Assembly: GCF_900105925.1 (NCBI RefSeq)
Contig: NZ_LT629791.1
Span: 4,682,001-4,746,000, forward strand
Length of the DNA: 64,000 bases
Origin: Jiangella alkaliphila
Lineage (GTDB): Bacteria > Actinomycetota > Actinomycetes > Jiangellales > Jiangellaceae
Direction of reading: 5' to 3'
The notes under the pieces were generated by a model, which had not been told where the DNA came from, made no database searches, and was given only the letters and a program-made list of their open reading frames with translations. Both the position numbers and the translations under genes were made by a program. Each line of letters opens with the position of its first letter. Within the stretch, counting starts at the first letter, position 1. This document shows, one piece after another, positions 8,600 through 19,847 of this stretch.

Positions 8600-9451
8600 G
8601 TGAACAACCTGTCCTGGCCGGCCACCATCCTCATCGGCATCCTGCTCGGCCTCATCGCGGTCGCGGCGGGGAACGGCGAGACGCGCGGTGACGACCCGAC
8701 GGCGAGCCCGTCGGAGTCGCCGTCCGCCTCGCCCGGCGCCGGTGGCGGATCGGGGTCGGACGACTCCGGCGGCGGGTCCGGGTCCGGGGGCGACTCAGGC
8801 TCCGGCTCGGGTTCCGGTGACAGCGACGGCGGCGACAGCGACGGAGAGACCAACCCGGACACCGGCGGCGACGCCGAGGACTACACCGTCACGCTCACCT
8901 TCGACGACGGCCCGCACCCGGTCTACACGCCGCAGGTGCTGGACCTGCTCGAGAAGCACGACGCCATCGCCGTCTTCTGCATGGTCGGCCAGCGGGTCCG
9001 CGAGCACCCCGAGGTCGTCCGCCAGGTCGTCGACGCCGGGCACGCGCTGTGCAACCACACCGACACCCACGACGAGCAGCTGTCCGCGCGCACCCGCGAG
9101 CAGATCGAGCAGCAGATCGACGAGACCGACGAGGCCCTCGACGACGCCGTCGGCGGCGACACCGAGGTGCGCTGGTTCCGCCAGCCCGGCACGTACGTCG
9201 AGCCGCAGCTCGCGCCCATCCTCGACGAGCGCGACCTCGAGCCGCTGGACTGGACCCTCGACCCGCGGGACTGGTCGCGGCCGGGCGCGACGTCGATCGT
9301 GCAGGACGTCCTGGGTCACGTGGAGCCGGGATCGGTCATACTGCTGCACGACGGCGGCGGCGACCGGTCGCAGACCGTCGCGGCCCTGGACCAGATCCTC
9401 ACCGGGCTCGACGCCGCCGGCTACCGCTACGTCCTGCCTGGAGACTCATGA
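8600..9451 (+). CDS. Polysaccharide deacetylase (NodB domain), signal-anchored
   Basis: 283 aa. A short N terminus and membrane anchor (about 7-25) are followed by a Gly/Ser/Asp-rich spacer (about 30-90) and a carbohydrate esterase 4 domain. Motif 1 TFDDGPH, motif 2 NHTDTHDE (H-x3-H metal ligands), motif 3 FRQPG and the terminal LLHDGGG are present, so a metal-dependent deacetylase acting on cell-wall or capsule N-acetyl sugars outside the membrane is expected. GTG 8600 sits 9 nt after GGGAGG; an in-frame GTG at 8591 would overlap that site. It is translationally coupled (ATGA) to the next gene. Confidence 0.92.
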   Translation: MNNLSWPATILIGILLGLIAVAAGNGETRGDDPTASPSESPSASPGAGGGSGSDDSGGGSGSGGDSGSGSGSGDSDGGDSDGETNPDTGGDAEDYTVTLTFDDGPHPVYTPQVLDLLEKHDAIAVFCMVGQRVREHPEVVRQVVDAGHALCNHTDTHDEQLSARTREQIEQQIDETDEALDDAVGGDTEVRWFRQPGTYVEPQLAPILDERDLEPLDWTLDPRDWSRPGATSIVQDVLGHVEPGSVILLHDGGGDRSQTVAALDQILTGLDAAGYRYVLPGDS

Positions 9452-9927
9452 ACCGCCCCGTCGCCGTCGTCGACATCGACGGCGTCCTCGCCGACGTCCA
9501 GCACCGGCTGCACCACCTGAACCGGCGCCCGAAGAACTGGGCTGGCTTCTTCGGTGCGATGAGCGACGACACGCCGTACGCCGAGGGCATCGAGCTGGTC
9601 ACGCTGCTGGCGAACGAGCATGAGGTCGTCTACCTCAGCGGCCGGCCCGAGCGCACCCGCGCCGTCACCCGGTCGTGGCTGGCCGAGAACGGCGCGCCGG
9701 CCGGCACGATCATGCTCCGCCCCGACGACGACCGCCGGCCCGCGCGCCAGTTCAAGGTCGGCGTGCTGCGCCGGTTGTCGGCCCACCGCGACGTCGCCAT
9801 GCTGGTCGACGACGACCCCGCCGTCTGTACCGCCGCCCGTGCGGCCGGGTTCACCGTCTACGAGGTCGAGTGGAGCCGCCCCGACCCGACGCTGTTCAGC
9901 GCCCAAGAGGCCGACGGCCGCACCTGA
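9448..9927 (+). CDS. HAD-family phosphatase, polynucleotide-kinase 3'-phosphatase-like
   Basis: 159 aa. The HAD motif I DIDGVLADVQHR is at the N terminus, motif II is YLSGRPE, and motif III/IV are FKVGVLRRL and LVDDDPAV. This arrangement without a cap domain resembles the phosphatase half of phage PseT and bacterial polynucleotide kinases. The ATG overlaps the deacetylase stop by 4 nt, so the two are made together, although one is cytoplasmic and the other extracytoplasmic. The substrate cannot be inferred. The gene ends 20 bp before a long palindrome that may end its transcript. Confidence 0.8.
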   Translation: MNRPVAVVDIDGVLADVQHRLHHLNRRPKNWAGFFGAMSDDTPYAEGIELVTLLANEHEVVYLSGRPERTRAVTRSWLAENGAPAGTIMLRPDDDRRPARQFKVGVLRRLSAHRDVAMLVDDDPAVCTAARAAGFTVYEVEWSRPDPTLFSAQEADGRT

Positions 9928-9947
9928 GGGCGGCCCCCTCCCGCCGC

Positions 9948-10031
9948 CCCCAAGTTGATCTTGGAGTCGTTCGGCCATCTACCGGACATTTCACCCCGTG
10001 AATGCCGAACAACTCCAAGATCAACTTGGGG
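9948..10031. repeat. Dispersed palindromic repeat, family A, copy 1
   Basis: 28-nt arms (9948-9975 and 10004-10031) match with one mismatch. The arms contain GTTGATCTTGGAGT and GTTCGGC. The 28-nt loop begins CATCTACCGGACATT, which is also found in the second copy at 60226-60297. It lies between convergent genes and could act as a bidirectional terminator, but the conserved loop shows it is a repeat and not a simple hairpin. Confidence 0.85.
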
Positions 10032-10038
10032 TGGGGGA

Positions 10039-11004
10039 TCAGGTGAGCAGGAGCGACTTGCCCAGCGTCGCGCGGGCCTCGAGGGCGGCGTGCGCGTCGG
10101 CGGCGCGGTCCAGCGGGTGGGTGGCGCCGATCGCCGGGCGGATGCGGCCGGCCGCGGTCAGCGTCAGCGCCTCGGCGAGCAGCTCGCGGACGGCCGGCCG
10201 CTCCAGCTGCCTGGCCAGCGCGTTCGTCACCTGGACCCGGCGGGCGGCGGCCAGCTCGGGGTCGATCTCGGTGAACCCGCCGCCGGCGGTGCCGTAGGTG
10301 ACGAACTTTCCGCCGGGCGCGACGGTGTCGAACGCCGCGCCGCCGAGCCCGCCGCCGGCACCGTCGAACGCGACACTGACGCCGTCGCCGCCGGTGGCCG
10401 CGCGGACGCGGTGCTGCCAGCCGTCCTCGGAGTAGTCGACGGCGACGTCGGCGCCCAGCTCGCGGGCCAGGGCCAGCTTGCGCTCGCCACGGGCGCCCGC
10501 GACGACCCGGGCGCCGGAGCCGCTGGCCAGCTGGACCAGCAGGGACCCGGCTCCCCCGGCGGCCGCCGCGACGAGGACGGTGTCGCCGGCCGCGACCGGC
10601 GCGTGGCGGAGCAGCTCGATCGCCGTCACGCCGTCGTGCAGCAGGGCGGCCGCGTCGGCCCAGCCGACCTCGTCGGGCACCGGCACGATCTGGTCGACGT
10701 CGGTGGCCATGCGCGCCGCGTAGCCGCCGGCGCCGCGGGCCAGCACCCGCCGGCCGACCCAGGCGGGGTCGACACCGTCGCCCACGGTCAGGACGGTGCC
10801 CGCTCCCCCGCCGCCGGGCACGTACGGCAGGTTGATCGGGAAGTGCTCCCCGCCCCACCCACCGCGCAGCAGCGTGTCCAGGTAGATGACGTCGGCCGCG
10901 GCCAGCCCTACGACGACCTGGCCGGGCCCGGCGACGGGGTCGGGCAGCTCGCGGGCGATGAGGACCTCGGGTCCGCCGAACTCACGCACTTCGATGGCAT
11001 GCAT
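10039..11004 (-). CDS. Zinc-independent quinone oxidoreductase / MDR-family reductase
   Basis: 321 aa. This is a medium-chain dehydrogenase/reductase of the quinone oxidoreductase branch: GroES-like N-terminal half, then a Rossmann half with the nucleotide-binding run VAAAAGGAGSLLVQLA and GADVAVDY. The catalytic-zinc Cys/His set is absent, as in NADPH:quinone reductases. Start ATG 11004. It probably reduces a quinone or activated enone using NADPH; the physiological substrate is unknown. The gene stands alone between a palindrome and the prepilin peptidase operon. Confidence 0.88.
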   Translation of the reverse strand: MHAIEVREFGGPEVLIARELPDPVAGPGQVVVGLAAADVIYLDTLLRGGWGGEHFPINLPYVPGGGGAGTVLTVGDGVDPAWVGRRVLARGAGGYAARMATDVDQIVPVPDEVGWADAAALLHDGVTAIELLRHAPVAAGDTVLVAAAAGGAGSLLVQLASGSGARVVAGARGERKLALARELGADVAVDYSEDGWQHRVRAATGGDGVSVAFDGAGGGLGGAAFDTVAPGGKFVTYGTAGGGFTEIDPELAAARRVQVTNALARQLERPAVRELLAEALTLTAAGRIRPAIGATHPLDRAADAHAALEARATLGKSLLLT

Positions 11005-11038
11005 GCTCGCCAGTCTTCAACCTCAACAAGTGTTGAGG

Positions 11039-11788
11039 TCAAGCCAGCAGCAGGGCGGCCAGCGCGCCGACGAGCATCGGCGGGCCGAACGGCAGGCTCG
11101 TCCGCCGGCCCGCCCGCCCCACCGCCAGCAGCACGATCCCGATCGCGGCGCCGGCCAGGAACGCCAGGAACACCCCCGACGCGACCGTCGTCCAGCCGAC
11201 CCAGCCGAGCAGCAGCCCCAGCGACGCCGACAGCTTCACGTCGCCGAGCCCCAGGTCGGCCGGTCGCAGCAGCGCCAGCAGCAGGTAGAACGCCAGGCAC
11301 GCGCCGGCCGCCGCCCAGGCCCGTCCGTACGCGCCCCAGTCGCCGGTGAGCGCGGCCGCGACCGTCAGCCAGGCGCCCGCCGCGCCGAGCGCCGTCAGGT
11401 TCAGCCAGTCGGGCAGCAGCTGGGTGCGCAGGTCGACGTAGGCCAGCGCGACGCCGAGCAGCCCGGCCACGAGGTAGGCCGGGAGGTCCTCCGGCGCGTT
11501 CGCCGCGCCGTCCCGGGCCAGCGCCAGCAGTGCCCACACGGCCGCCGTCGCGACCGCCAGCCAGAGGACCAGCCGGGGCGCGGCGGCAAGCTCGCGGTAC
11601 GGGATCGGGGTGGGCGGGCGGCCGCCCTCGACCAGCTCGGGCGAGAGGTGTTCCGGTGCGGGCTCCGGGCCCGGCGCCGGCTCGGACGGGACGGTGACCG
11701 GCGGCCGGTCCGGGATCCGGGCGATCAGCAGGGGCAGCAGCGCACCGGCGACCAGGCCGGCCGCGGCCAGCACGAGCACCAGGGTCAC
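11039..11788 (-). CDS. Prepilin peptidase, A24 family, without methylase domain
   Basis: 249 aa from GTG 11788, which overlaps the aroE stop (GTGA). It is a membrane aspartic protease that cleaves type IV prepilin-like leader peptides on the cytoplasmic side. The two catalytic aspartates lie in YVDLRTQLLPDWLN and GLGDVK (the GxGD motif), within about seven membrane helices. The N-terminal Cys-rich N-methylation domain of PilD is missing; a Pro/Glu-rich spacer replaces it. No pilin genes are in the window. Confidence 0.88.
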   Translation of the reverse strand: MTLVLVLAAAGLVAGALLPLLIARIPDRPPVTVPSEPAPGPEPAPEHLSPELVEGGRPPTPIPYRELAAAPRLVLWLAVATAAVWALLALARDGAANAPEDLPAYLVAGLLGVALAYVDLRTQLLPDWLNLTALGAAGAWLTVAAALTGDWGAYGRAWAAAGACLAFYLLLALLRPADLGLGDVKLSASLGLLLGWVGWTTVASGVFLAFLAGAAIGIVLLAVGRAGRRTSLPFGPPMLVGALAALLLA

Positions 11789-12627
11789 GTGCGGGCGCCG
11801 ATCGCCGCCAGCGCCGCCGAGCGCAGCAGGTCCGCCGGGACGTCGGCGCCGGTCATCAGCCGCAGCTGTCCGGCCGCCTGGTGGACGAGGAGGTCGAGGC
11901 CGCCGGCCACGACACCCCCGGCCGCCTGCCAGGCCGCCGCGACCGGCGTCGGCCACGGGTCGTACACGACGTCGAACAGCACCCGGCGCGGCCGCTCGGC
12001 GCCCGCGGCGGCGCCGGCCGCCACCTGGCGCGAGAGTTCGTCCAGGGCGCCAGCCGGCGCCGTCGACACCGTCACGCCGGCGTCGGCACAGGCGGGCAGG
12101 ACGGCCCACGGCGCGGGCTCGGCCGGGTGACCGAGCGCGGCCGCGACGGCCAGCGCCGCACCGGCCCGCGCCTCCGAGCGGACGTGCACATGCACCGGCC
12201 CGCTCTCCAGGAACGCCAGCGCCGCCAGCACGCCGGCCGCCGTCGCGCCGCCGCCCCACACGCAGACCGGCGCGGCCACCGCCGCACCGGCCTCGCGCAG
12301 CGTCGCCACGACGCCCGGGACGTCGGTGTTGTCGGCGTCCCAGCCGCCGTCGTCGCGGCGGATCAGCGTGTTCGCCGCTCCCACGGTCGCCGCGACGTCG
12401 GACACTGTCGTGGCGACGTCCAGCGCGGCCCGCTTGAGCGGCATCGTCAGCGAGAGGCCGCGCCACTCAGGGCCGAGCGCGCCGACGTACGCGGGCAGCT
12501 CCGCCTCGCCGACCTCGTGCGCGGTGTACTCCCAGTCCAGCCCGAGCTGCCGGTACGCGGCGCGGTGGATGACCGGCGACAGCGAGTGCGCGATCGGCGA
12601 GCCGAGCACCGCGCAGCGGGTCAGCAC
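11785..12627 (-). CDS. aroE: Shikimate dehydrogenase
   Basis: 280 aa. It reduces 3-dehydroshikimate to shikimate with NADPH in aromatic amino acid synthesis. Motifs seen are GSPIAHSLSPVIH (shikimate binding), SLTMPLK with the catalytic Lys, GAANTL, DNTD, and a nucleotide-binding stretch VWGGGATAAGVLAAL. Start GTG 12627 overlaps the mltG 3' end by 7 nt. It is part of the minus-strand alaS-ruvX-mltG-aroE operon, an order conserved in actinobacteria. Confidence 0.95.
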   Translation of the reverse strand: MLTRCAVLGSPIAHSLSPVIHRAAYRQLGLDWEYTAHEVGEAELPAYVGALGPEWRGLSLTMPLKRAALDVATTVSDVAATVGAANTLIRRDDGGWDADNTDVPGVVATLREAGAAVAAPVCVWGGGATAAGVLAALAFLESGPVHVHVRSEARAGAALAVAAALGHPAEPAPWAVLPACADAGVTVSTAPAGALDELSRQVAAGAAAGAERPRRVLFDVVYDPWPTPVAAAWQAAGGVVAGGLDLLVHQAAGQLRLMTGADVPADLLRSAALAAIGART

Positions 12628-13772
12628 AGGTCGCTCTCCTCGCAGTACGCGTCCAGACGCGCGATGTTCGCGTCGTGGTCGGCCGCCGTGACCGCGAACG
12701 CCGTCTCGCCGGTCTCCAGGTTCACCGCGACGAAGTAGCAGTCGCCGTTGCCGGCCGGGTTGAGCGCGGCCGCCAGCGCCGCCTCCCCCGGCGACGCGAT
12801 CGGGCCAGGCGGCAGGCCGGACTCGCGGTACGTGTTGTACGGCGAGTCGACCTCGCGCATCTCCGGCGTCGTGTACACGCTGGAGTAGTCGTCGACGGCG
12901 TAGTGGACGGTGGAGTCCATCTGCAGCCGCTCCTGCACCACGCCGTTCGCCTCGCAGGCGCCGTTGAGCCGGTTGTAGATCACCTCGGCGACCCGGGGCA
13001 TGTCCTCCTCGTTGCTCACCTCGCGCTGCACGATGCTGGCGACGGTGACGATCTGGCGCGGCGTGTAGCCGAGCGCGTCGGCGCGGTTGACGAGGTCGAC
13101 GCTGGTGGCGGTCTGCTCGAACTGGGCAACCATCGCGGCGACCAGCGTCTCGGGCGTGACCTCGCCGCCGAGGTCGTAGGAGGCCGGATAGAGGAAGCCC
13201 TCGGCCTCGCCCTCGGCGTACTCGGGCAGCATCGCGGCGTCGACGGCGGCCTGCAGCTCCTCGGCGGTGAACCCGGACACCTCGGCCAGCCGCGCGACGG
13301 TTTGCCGGACGCGGTAGCCCTCGGGCAGCGAGACCCGCGCGCCGCCCTCACCGGCGACCAGCGCGGCGACGGCGTCGGCGGCGGTCATCTCGCTGCGCAG
13401 CACGTAGTTGCCGGGCTGGATGGAGCGCGCCTCGGGGTTCTCGTCGGCGGCGGCGATGAACGCGTCCTGGCTGGCGACGACGCCGGCGTCGACCAGCGTG
13501 GCGCCCATGGCCCGCAGCGTCGCGCCGTCCTCGATCGTGACCGGTACCTCGCCGGTGCCCGGCCCGGGGAAGTCCTCGGCCTCGCCGAACAGGCCGTCGA
13601 CGCTGTTCAGCACCGCGCTGCCGCCGTAGTAGATTCCGCCCAGCACCGCACCGATGACGGTGAGCGAGGCCAGGACCGCCACGAACGAACCGAACCGGCT
13701 GCGTTTGCGCCGGCGGCGCCGCTGACGCCGGGGGCGGACGATCTCCTCCTCCGACGTGTACAGGTCACTCAT
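12621..13772 (-). CDS. mltG: Endolytic murein transglycosylase
   Basis: 383 aa. A cytoplasmic Arg-rich N terminus and one membrane helix (about 28-50) are followed by LysM-like and YceG catalytic regions: EGFLYPASY, ASIVQREVSNEEDMPRVAEV with the catalytic Glu in IVQRE, LQMDSTVHYA, DSPYNTY and GLPPGPIASPG. It cleaves nascent glycan strands to end peptidoglycan chain elongation. ATG 13772 overlaps the ruvX stop by 8 nt. Confidence 0.95.
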   Translation of the reverse strand: MSDLYTSEEEIVRPRRQRRRRRKRSRFGSFVAVLASLTVIGAVLGGIYYGGSAVLNSVDGLFGEAEDFPGPGTGEVPVTIEDGATLRAMGATLVDAGVVASQDAFIAAADENPEARSIQPGNYVLRSEMTAADAVAALVAGEGGARVSLPEGYRVRQTVARLAEVSGFTAEELQAAVDAAMLPEYAEGEAEGFLYPASYDLGGEVTPETLVAAMVAQFEQTATSVDLVNRADALGYTPRQIVTVASIVQREVSNEEDMPRVAEVIYNRLNGACEANGVVQERLQMDSTVHYAVDDYSSVYTTPEMREVDSPYNTYRESGLPPGPIASPGEAALAAALNPAGNGDCYFVAVNLETGETAFAVTAADHDANIARLDAYCEESDLC

Positions 13773-14225
13773 CCGTTACCGTCAGCACCTCTCCAGGCGG
13801 CTCACCGGTCGCACGCTCCGCGTCCAGCGCATCTTGCAGGATCACCATCGCCGCGGCCTGGTCCACCGCCGGGCGACCCGCACGCGACGAGACACCACTG
13901 GCTCGCATCCCGCGCGCGGCGACGGTCGTGCTCAACCGCTCGTCGACCAGTCGCACCCGGCATGGTGCCACATAACGGGCTAAATCGGCACCAAAGGCCC
14001 GGGCGTGCGCGGCCGCCGCGTGCTCCTTCCCATCGAGACTACGCGGTAATCCGAGCACGATCTCGATCACGTCGTACTCGTGCGCCAGATCGCGGATCCG
14101 CCGCAGATCGCCCTTCCCCCGGCGGACCGTCTCGACCGGCGTGGCGATCAGCCCATCGCGGTCGCACGAGGCGACCCCGATGCGGACCGTCCCGACATCG
14201 ACCCCCAGTCTGGCGCCCCGCCTCA

Positions 14226-14226
<1 letters not shown>
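13765..14226 (-). CDS. ruvX: Holliday junction resolvase-like protein RuvX (YqgF)
   Basis: 153 aa from GTG 14226, whose first base is the last base of the alaS stop (TAGTG). It has the RNase H-like fold with LGVDVGTVRIGVASCD, the VLGLPRSLDG loop, LVDERLSTT and the terminal DQAAAMVILQDAL helix that carries the last acidic ligand. The family acts in processing of 16S pre-rRNA and possibly on Holliday junctions. The open frame runs 55 codons further upstream into alaS, but that part has no homology. Confidence 0.94.
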
Positions 14227-16901
<2,675 letters not shown>

Positions 16902-16903
16902 GG

Positions 16904-17206
16904 TCAGAACGTGCCTCTCGGGTGCGTGTGGAACAGGTCGTCGACGGCGTCGGGGTCGGCGACGCCGGGCTTGCCGGTGCCGTCGGGTGCGATGCCCAGG
17001 GCGTAGCGCAGCTCGGCGTCGCGCTCGGCCATGCCGGCGCGGACCTCGTCGGTGAACCCACGGACGGCGTCGCCGACGTTGCGCAAGCCGCCGGCGACGC
17101 GGTCGGCCGCGCCCTCGGGCGTCAGGCTCTCGGCCGCCTTGGTGAGCCGGCGGACGACGAGGACCCCGGCGGTGGCGCCGAGGGCGATCCAGAACAGCTT
17201 GCTCAT
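16904..17206 (-). CDS. Small membrane-associated protein (DUF6167-like)
   Basis: 100 aa. The N-terminal hydrophobic segment is SKLFWIALGATAGVLVVRRL. The rest is amphipathic and charged and ends in a short disordered tail (DLFHTHPRGTF). Small proteins of this type are regularly found just upstream of alaS in actinobacteria, next to a DUF948 protein. The function is unknown. Its ATG overlaps the stop of the DUF948-like gene (ATGA). Confidence 0.85.
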   Translation of the reverse strand: MSKLFWIALGATAGVLVVRRLTKAAESLTPEGAADRVAGGLRNVGDAVRGFTDEVRAGMAERDAELRYALGIAPDGTGKPGVADPDAVDDLFHTHPRGTF

Positions 17207-17571
17207 CGCCGGCTCCGGCGGGCGGCGAGGGCCCGGCGCACGCCGTAGGTGAACGCCGCCGTGCGCACCAGCGGCCCGCCGAGCGTCGCCGCGAACAGCG
17301 ACGACATGGCGGCGACGTTGGTGGTGACGGTCTGCGCGTTCGACGTGATGGCGTCGATGCGCTGGAGCTGGGCGTTGGTGGACGCCAGCAGCTCGTTGGT
17401 CTCGTCGACCGTGACGGCGGTCTTGGCGACGTGCTCCTTGCGGATGTCGCGCACCACGAGGGTGAACTCGTCGACCGTGCGGCCCAGTTTCAGGATCGGC
17501 ACGGCGAGGAAACCGACCAGCGCGACCAGGGCGGCGGCGGCCAGCAACCCGGCGATCTCGCCTACGGACAT
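17203..17571 (-). CDS. DUF948-family membrane protein
   Basis: 122 aa. One N-terminal membrane helix (about 5-27) is followed by a helical, coiled-coil-like region (about 30-100) and a basic C terminus with ARRSRR. This matches DUF948 proteins of Gram-positive bacteria, which have been linked to general stress in Firmicutes but have no assigned biochemical role. It is the first gene of the operon leading to alaS. Confidence 0.87.
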   Translation of the reverse strand: MSVGEIAGLLAAAALVALVGFLAVPILKLGRTVDEFTLVVRDIRKEHVAKTAVTVDETNELLASTNAQLQRIDAITSNAQTVTTNVAAMSSLFAATLGGPLVRTAAFTYGVRRALAARRSRR

Positions 17572-17619
17572 GGGTGGAGCTGCCTCTCTTCGGACGGTCG
17601 TCTCAAGCGTCTGACCCTA

Positions 17620-17642
17620 CCGCGCCGGATCACCCGGCGCGG
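17620..17642. terminator. GC hairpin between the YdeI gene and the DUF948 operon
   Basis: 9-bp perfect arms CCGCGCCGG (17620-17628) and CCGGCGCGG (17634-17642) with a 5-nt loop, 45 bp downstream of the YdeI-like stop. There is no T-tract, so it is only a candidate terminator. Confidence 0.4.
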
Positions 17643-17686
17643 TCACGACCAGGAGACGGCTGCTGCCCTGAGACCACCCATGTCAT

Positions 17687-18241
17687 TCAGGGTAGGCGAC
17701 CGGACCGCAGCCCGGCCAACGCCTTTCCCAGCGCCTTCTCGCGGGCCGCCGGGGTGCGGGCCTTCATCAGCGCCAGCAGGATCGCGTACCGGCCGGTCTT
17801 CGTCAGCGCGTCGAACGCGGTCCGCGCTTCCGGGTCGGCGTCGAGGGCCGCCGCGAGGTCCGGCGGGACCGTCGCCGTCGCCTGGGAGGCGTAGGCGGCG
17901 TCCCACCGGCCGTCGGCCTTGGCGGCGGCGACCTGGGCCAGTCCCCCGGGACCCATCCGGCCGGCCGCCGTCAGCTCCTCGACCAGCGCGACGTTCACCG
18001 CCGACCACGGGCTGCCGTCGCGGCGCGGCGAGTAGCGCTGCAGGAAGTACTGGTCGTCGCCGCGCCGCCGGACGCTGTCGATCCAGCCGTGGCACAGCGC
18101 CACCTCCAGCGCCGCGCCGATCGTCAGGCCCGGCGCGCCCTTCCGCGCGATCCGCAGGACGACGCCGTCGCTGCTGTCGTGGTGCGCGGCCAGCCAGGCG
18201 TCCCAGCCGGCCGCGTCCACGAACGTGAGCACCTCGCTCAC
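17687..18241 (-). CDS. YdeI/OmpD-associated family protein
   Basis: 184 aa from GTG 18241, overlapping the VOC gene stop (GTGA). Signatures are KGAPGLTIGAALEVALCHGWIDS and YFLQRYSPRR(x)4PWSAVN, followed by a C-terminal helical part with FDALTKTGRYAILLAL, as in the YdeI family (pfam DUF1905-associated/OmdA). Members have been described as bacteriocin-protection or stress proteins, but the mechanism is unknown. It forms a two-gene unit with the VOC protein and is divergent from a WYL regulator. Confidence 0.85.
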   Translation of the reverse strand: MSEVLTFVDAAGWDAWLAAHHDSSDGVVLRIARKGAPGLTIGAALEVALCHGWIDSVRRRGDDQYFLQRYSPRRDGSPWSAVNVALVEELTAAGRMGPGGLAQVAAAKADGRWDAAYASQATATVPPDLAAALDADPEARTAFDALTKTGRYAILLALMKARTPAAREKALGKALAGLRSGRLP

Positions 18242-18678
18242 GCCTCCTCCGTCCCGTCGGCCATGGCCTTCCAGTGCGGGTTGTACATGAGGCCGAGGAG
18301 GTTGCCGAACGGGTCGGCGACGGTGGCGTTGGCGAACCCGGCGGTGCGGTCGACCCGCGGCTGGTGGACGGTGGCGCCCAGCTCGACCAGCCTTTCCAGC
18401 GTGCCGTCGAGGTCGTCGACGTGCCAGTTCATCACCGCTCCGCCGGGCGCTTCCGGCGTGGTCGGGTCGGCCGGCGACCGCCACGCCCGGTTGATGACGC
18501 CGAACTCGTCCTGGTGGTCGCCGACGCGCCACTCGTAGTAGCCGACGGCCCCGGACGCCGGGTCGGTCGCCTCGAAGTACGGCTCCTGGCCGAGCACCTC
18601 GGTGTACCAGGCGCGGGCGGCGGCCATGTCGTCGGCGTAGAAGTTCAGGGTGCAGAAGCCGCGCAGTTCGACGCTCAT
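18238..18678 (-). CDS. VOC-superfamily (glyoxalase/bleomycin-resistance-like) protein
   Basis: 146 aa. It has two beta-alpha-beta-beta-beta modules: FCTLNFYADDMAAARAWYTEVLG at the N terminus and MNWHVDDLDGTLERLVELGA with VADPFGNLLGLMYN at the C terminus. Metal ligands cannot be confirmed in every position. It is coupled to the YdeI-like gene and faces a divergent WYL regulator 95 bp away, which probably controls both. Confidence 0.87.
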   Translation of the reverse strand: MSVELRGFCTLNFYADDMAAARAWYTEVLGQEPYFEATDPASGAVGYYEWRVGDHQDEFGVINRAWRSPADPTTPEAPGGAVMNWHVDDLDGTLERLVELGATVHQPRVDRTAGFANATVADPFGNLLGLMYNPHWKAMADGTEEA

Positions 18679-18773
18679 CGATCTCTCCTTCGTCCTGTTC
18701 GCTTGCTGATGAGAACGACGCTATCGGCGGTTGTGGAACGTGCGGTTCCTCAATCGATGGCAGAGTTCTCTCC

Positions 18774-19748
18774 ATGTTGGAGACGTCGGTACGGCTGCTG
18801 CGGCTGCTGTCGTTGCTGCAGGTCAGGCGCGAGTGGTCGGGTGCGGAGCTGGCGGCGCGCCTCGAGGTGACCACGCGGACGGTGCGCAACGACATCGAGC
18901 GGCTGCGGATCATGGGCTACGAGGTCGACTCCACCACCGGCCCGGCCGGCGGCTACCGCCTGGGCGCCGGGTCGTCGCTGCCCCCGCTGATCCTGGACGA
19001 CGACGAGGCGGTCGCGGTCGTGCTGGGGCTTCGCGCGGCCGCCGCGGGCTCCGTCACCGGCATCGAGGAGACGTCCCTGCGGGCGCTGGCCAAGCTGGAG
19101 CGGACGCTGCCGTCGCGGCTGCGCCACCGCATCGACGCCCTTCGATCCGCGACGGCGTCCGCTGCCGGCGTGGGGGCCCGGGTCGACGCCGATGTGCTGA
19201 CGGCGGTCGCGGCGGCCGTGCACGGGCGCGAGCAGCTGCGGTTCGACTACGCGGGCCACGACGGCGCGGCCACGGTGCGCCGGACCGAGCCGTACCAGCT
19301 CGTCTACACCGGGCGGCGCTGGTACCTGCTGGCCTGGGACCTCGACCGCGACGACTGGCGCACCTTCCGGGCCGACCGCATCCGGCCGAAGATCCCCACC
19401 GGCCCGCGGTTCGCCCCGCGCGAGCCGCCCGGCGGCGACGCCGTCGCGCATGTCCTTCGCGGAGTCGGGTCGCTGGCCTACCGCGAGCAGGCCCGGGTCC
19501 GGCTGGACGCGCCGATCGACGTCGTCCGCGACAAGATCACCGCCATGGGCGGCCTGGTCACCGAACTGGAGGACGGCAGCTGCCTGCTCCAGACCGGCGG
19601 CGACTCCTGGCACGACCTCGCCGGCTACCTCGGCAGCCTCGGCGTCGGGTTCGAGGTGCTCGACCCGCCGGAGCTGCGCGACCACCTCCGCTCGCTGGCC
19701 GAGCGCTACCTCGCCGCCGCCACACGACGACCCCCTGACCCGAGTTGA
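18774..19748 (+). CDS. WYL-domain transcriptional regulator (YafY/DeoR-like)
   Basis: 324 aa. An N-terminal HTH_11 domain (about 1-60; LAARLEVTTRTVRNDIERL) is followed by a WYL domain with RRTEPYQLVYTGRRWYLLAWD and WRTFRADRI, and a WCX-type C terminus. This family senses small molecules or nucleic acids and usually regulates an adjacent gene; here the divergent VOC/YdeI pair is the obvious target. The last codons and the TGA stop are supplied by the left arm of a dispersed palindromic repeat. Confidence 0.92.
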   Translation: MLETSVRLLRLLSLLQVRREWSGAELAARLEVTTRTVRNDIERLRIMGYEVDSTTGPAGGYRLGAGSSLPPLILDDDEAVAVVLGLRAAAAGSVTGIEETSLRALAKLERTLPSRLRHRIDALRSATASAAGVGARVDADVLTAVAAAVHGREQLRFDYAGHDGAATVRRTEPYQLVYTGRRWYLLAWDLDRDDWRTFRADRIRPKIPTGPRFAPREPPGGDAVAHVLRGVGSLAYREQARVRLDAPIDVVRDKITAMGGLVTELEDGSCLLQTGGDSWHDLAGYLGSLGVGFEVLDPPELRDHLRSLAERYLAAATRRPPDPS

Positions 19749-19814
19749 TCATGGAGAAGGTCGGCTCAAAACCGCGCTGGGACCCCACCTTCTCCATGAT
19801 CAACTCGGGTCAGG
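19734..19814. repeat. Dispersed palindromic repeat, family B, copy 1
   Basis: Perfect 28-nt arms (19734-19761 and 19787-19814) contain GTTGATCATGGAGAAGGT. The loop contains CGGCTCAAAACCGCGC. The same arm-plus-loop sequence occurs inverted at 42148-42208. It lies between convergent genes and overlaps the stop codon of the WYL regulator gene. Confidence 0.85.
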
Positions 19815-19847
19815 CACAGTAACGAACTGGCGTCGTCGGACAGGACG

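Noticed and set aside
18749-18766. ATCGATGGCAGAGTTC resembles the end of the 76-bp palindrome
   Set aside because: Only about 12 bases match and there is no inverted partner nearby, so chance similarity is likely.
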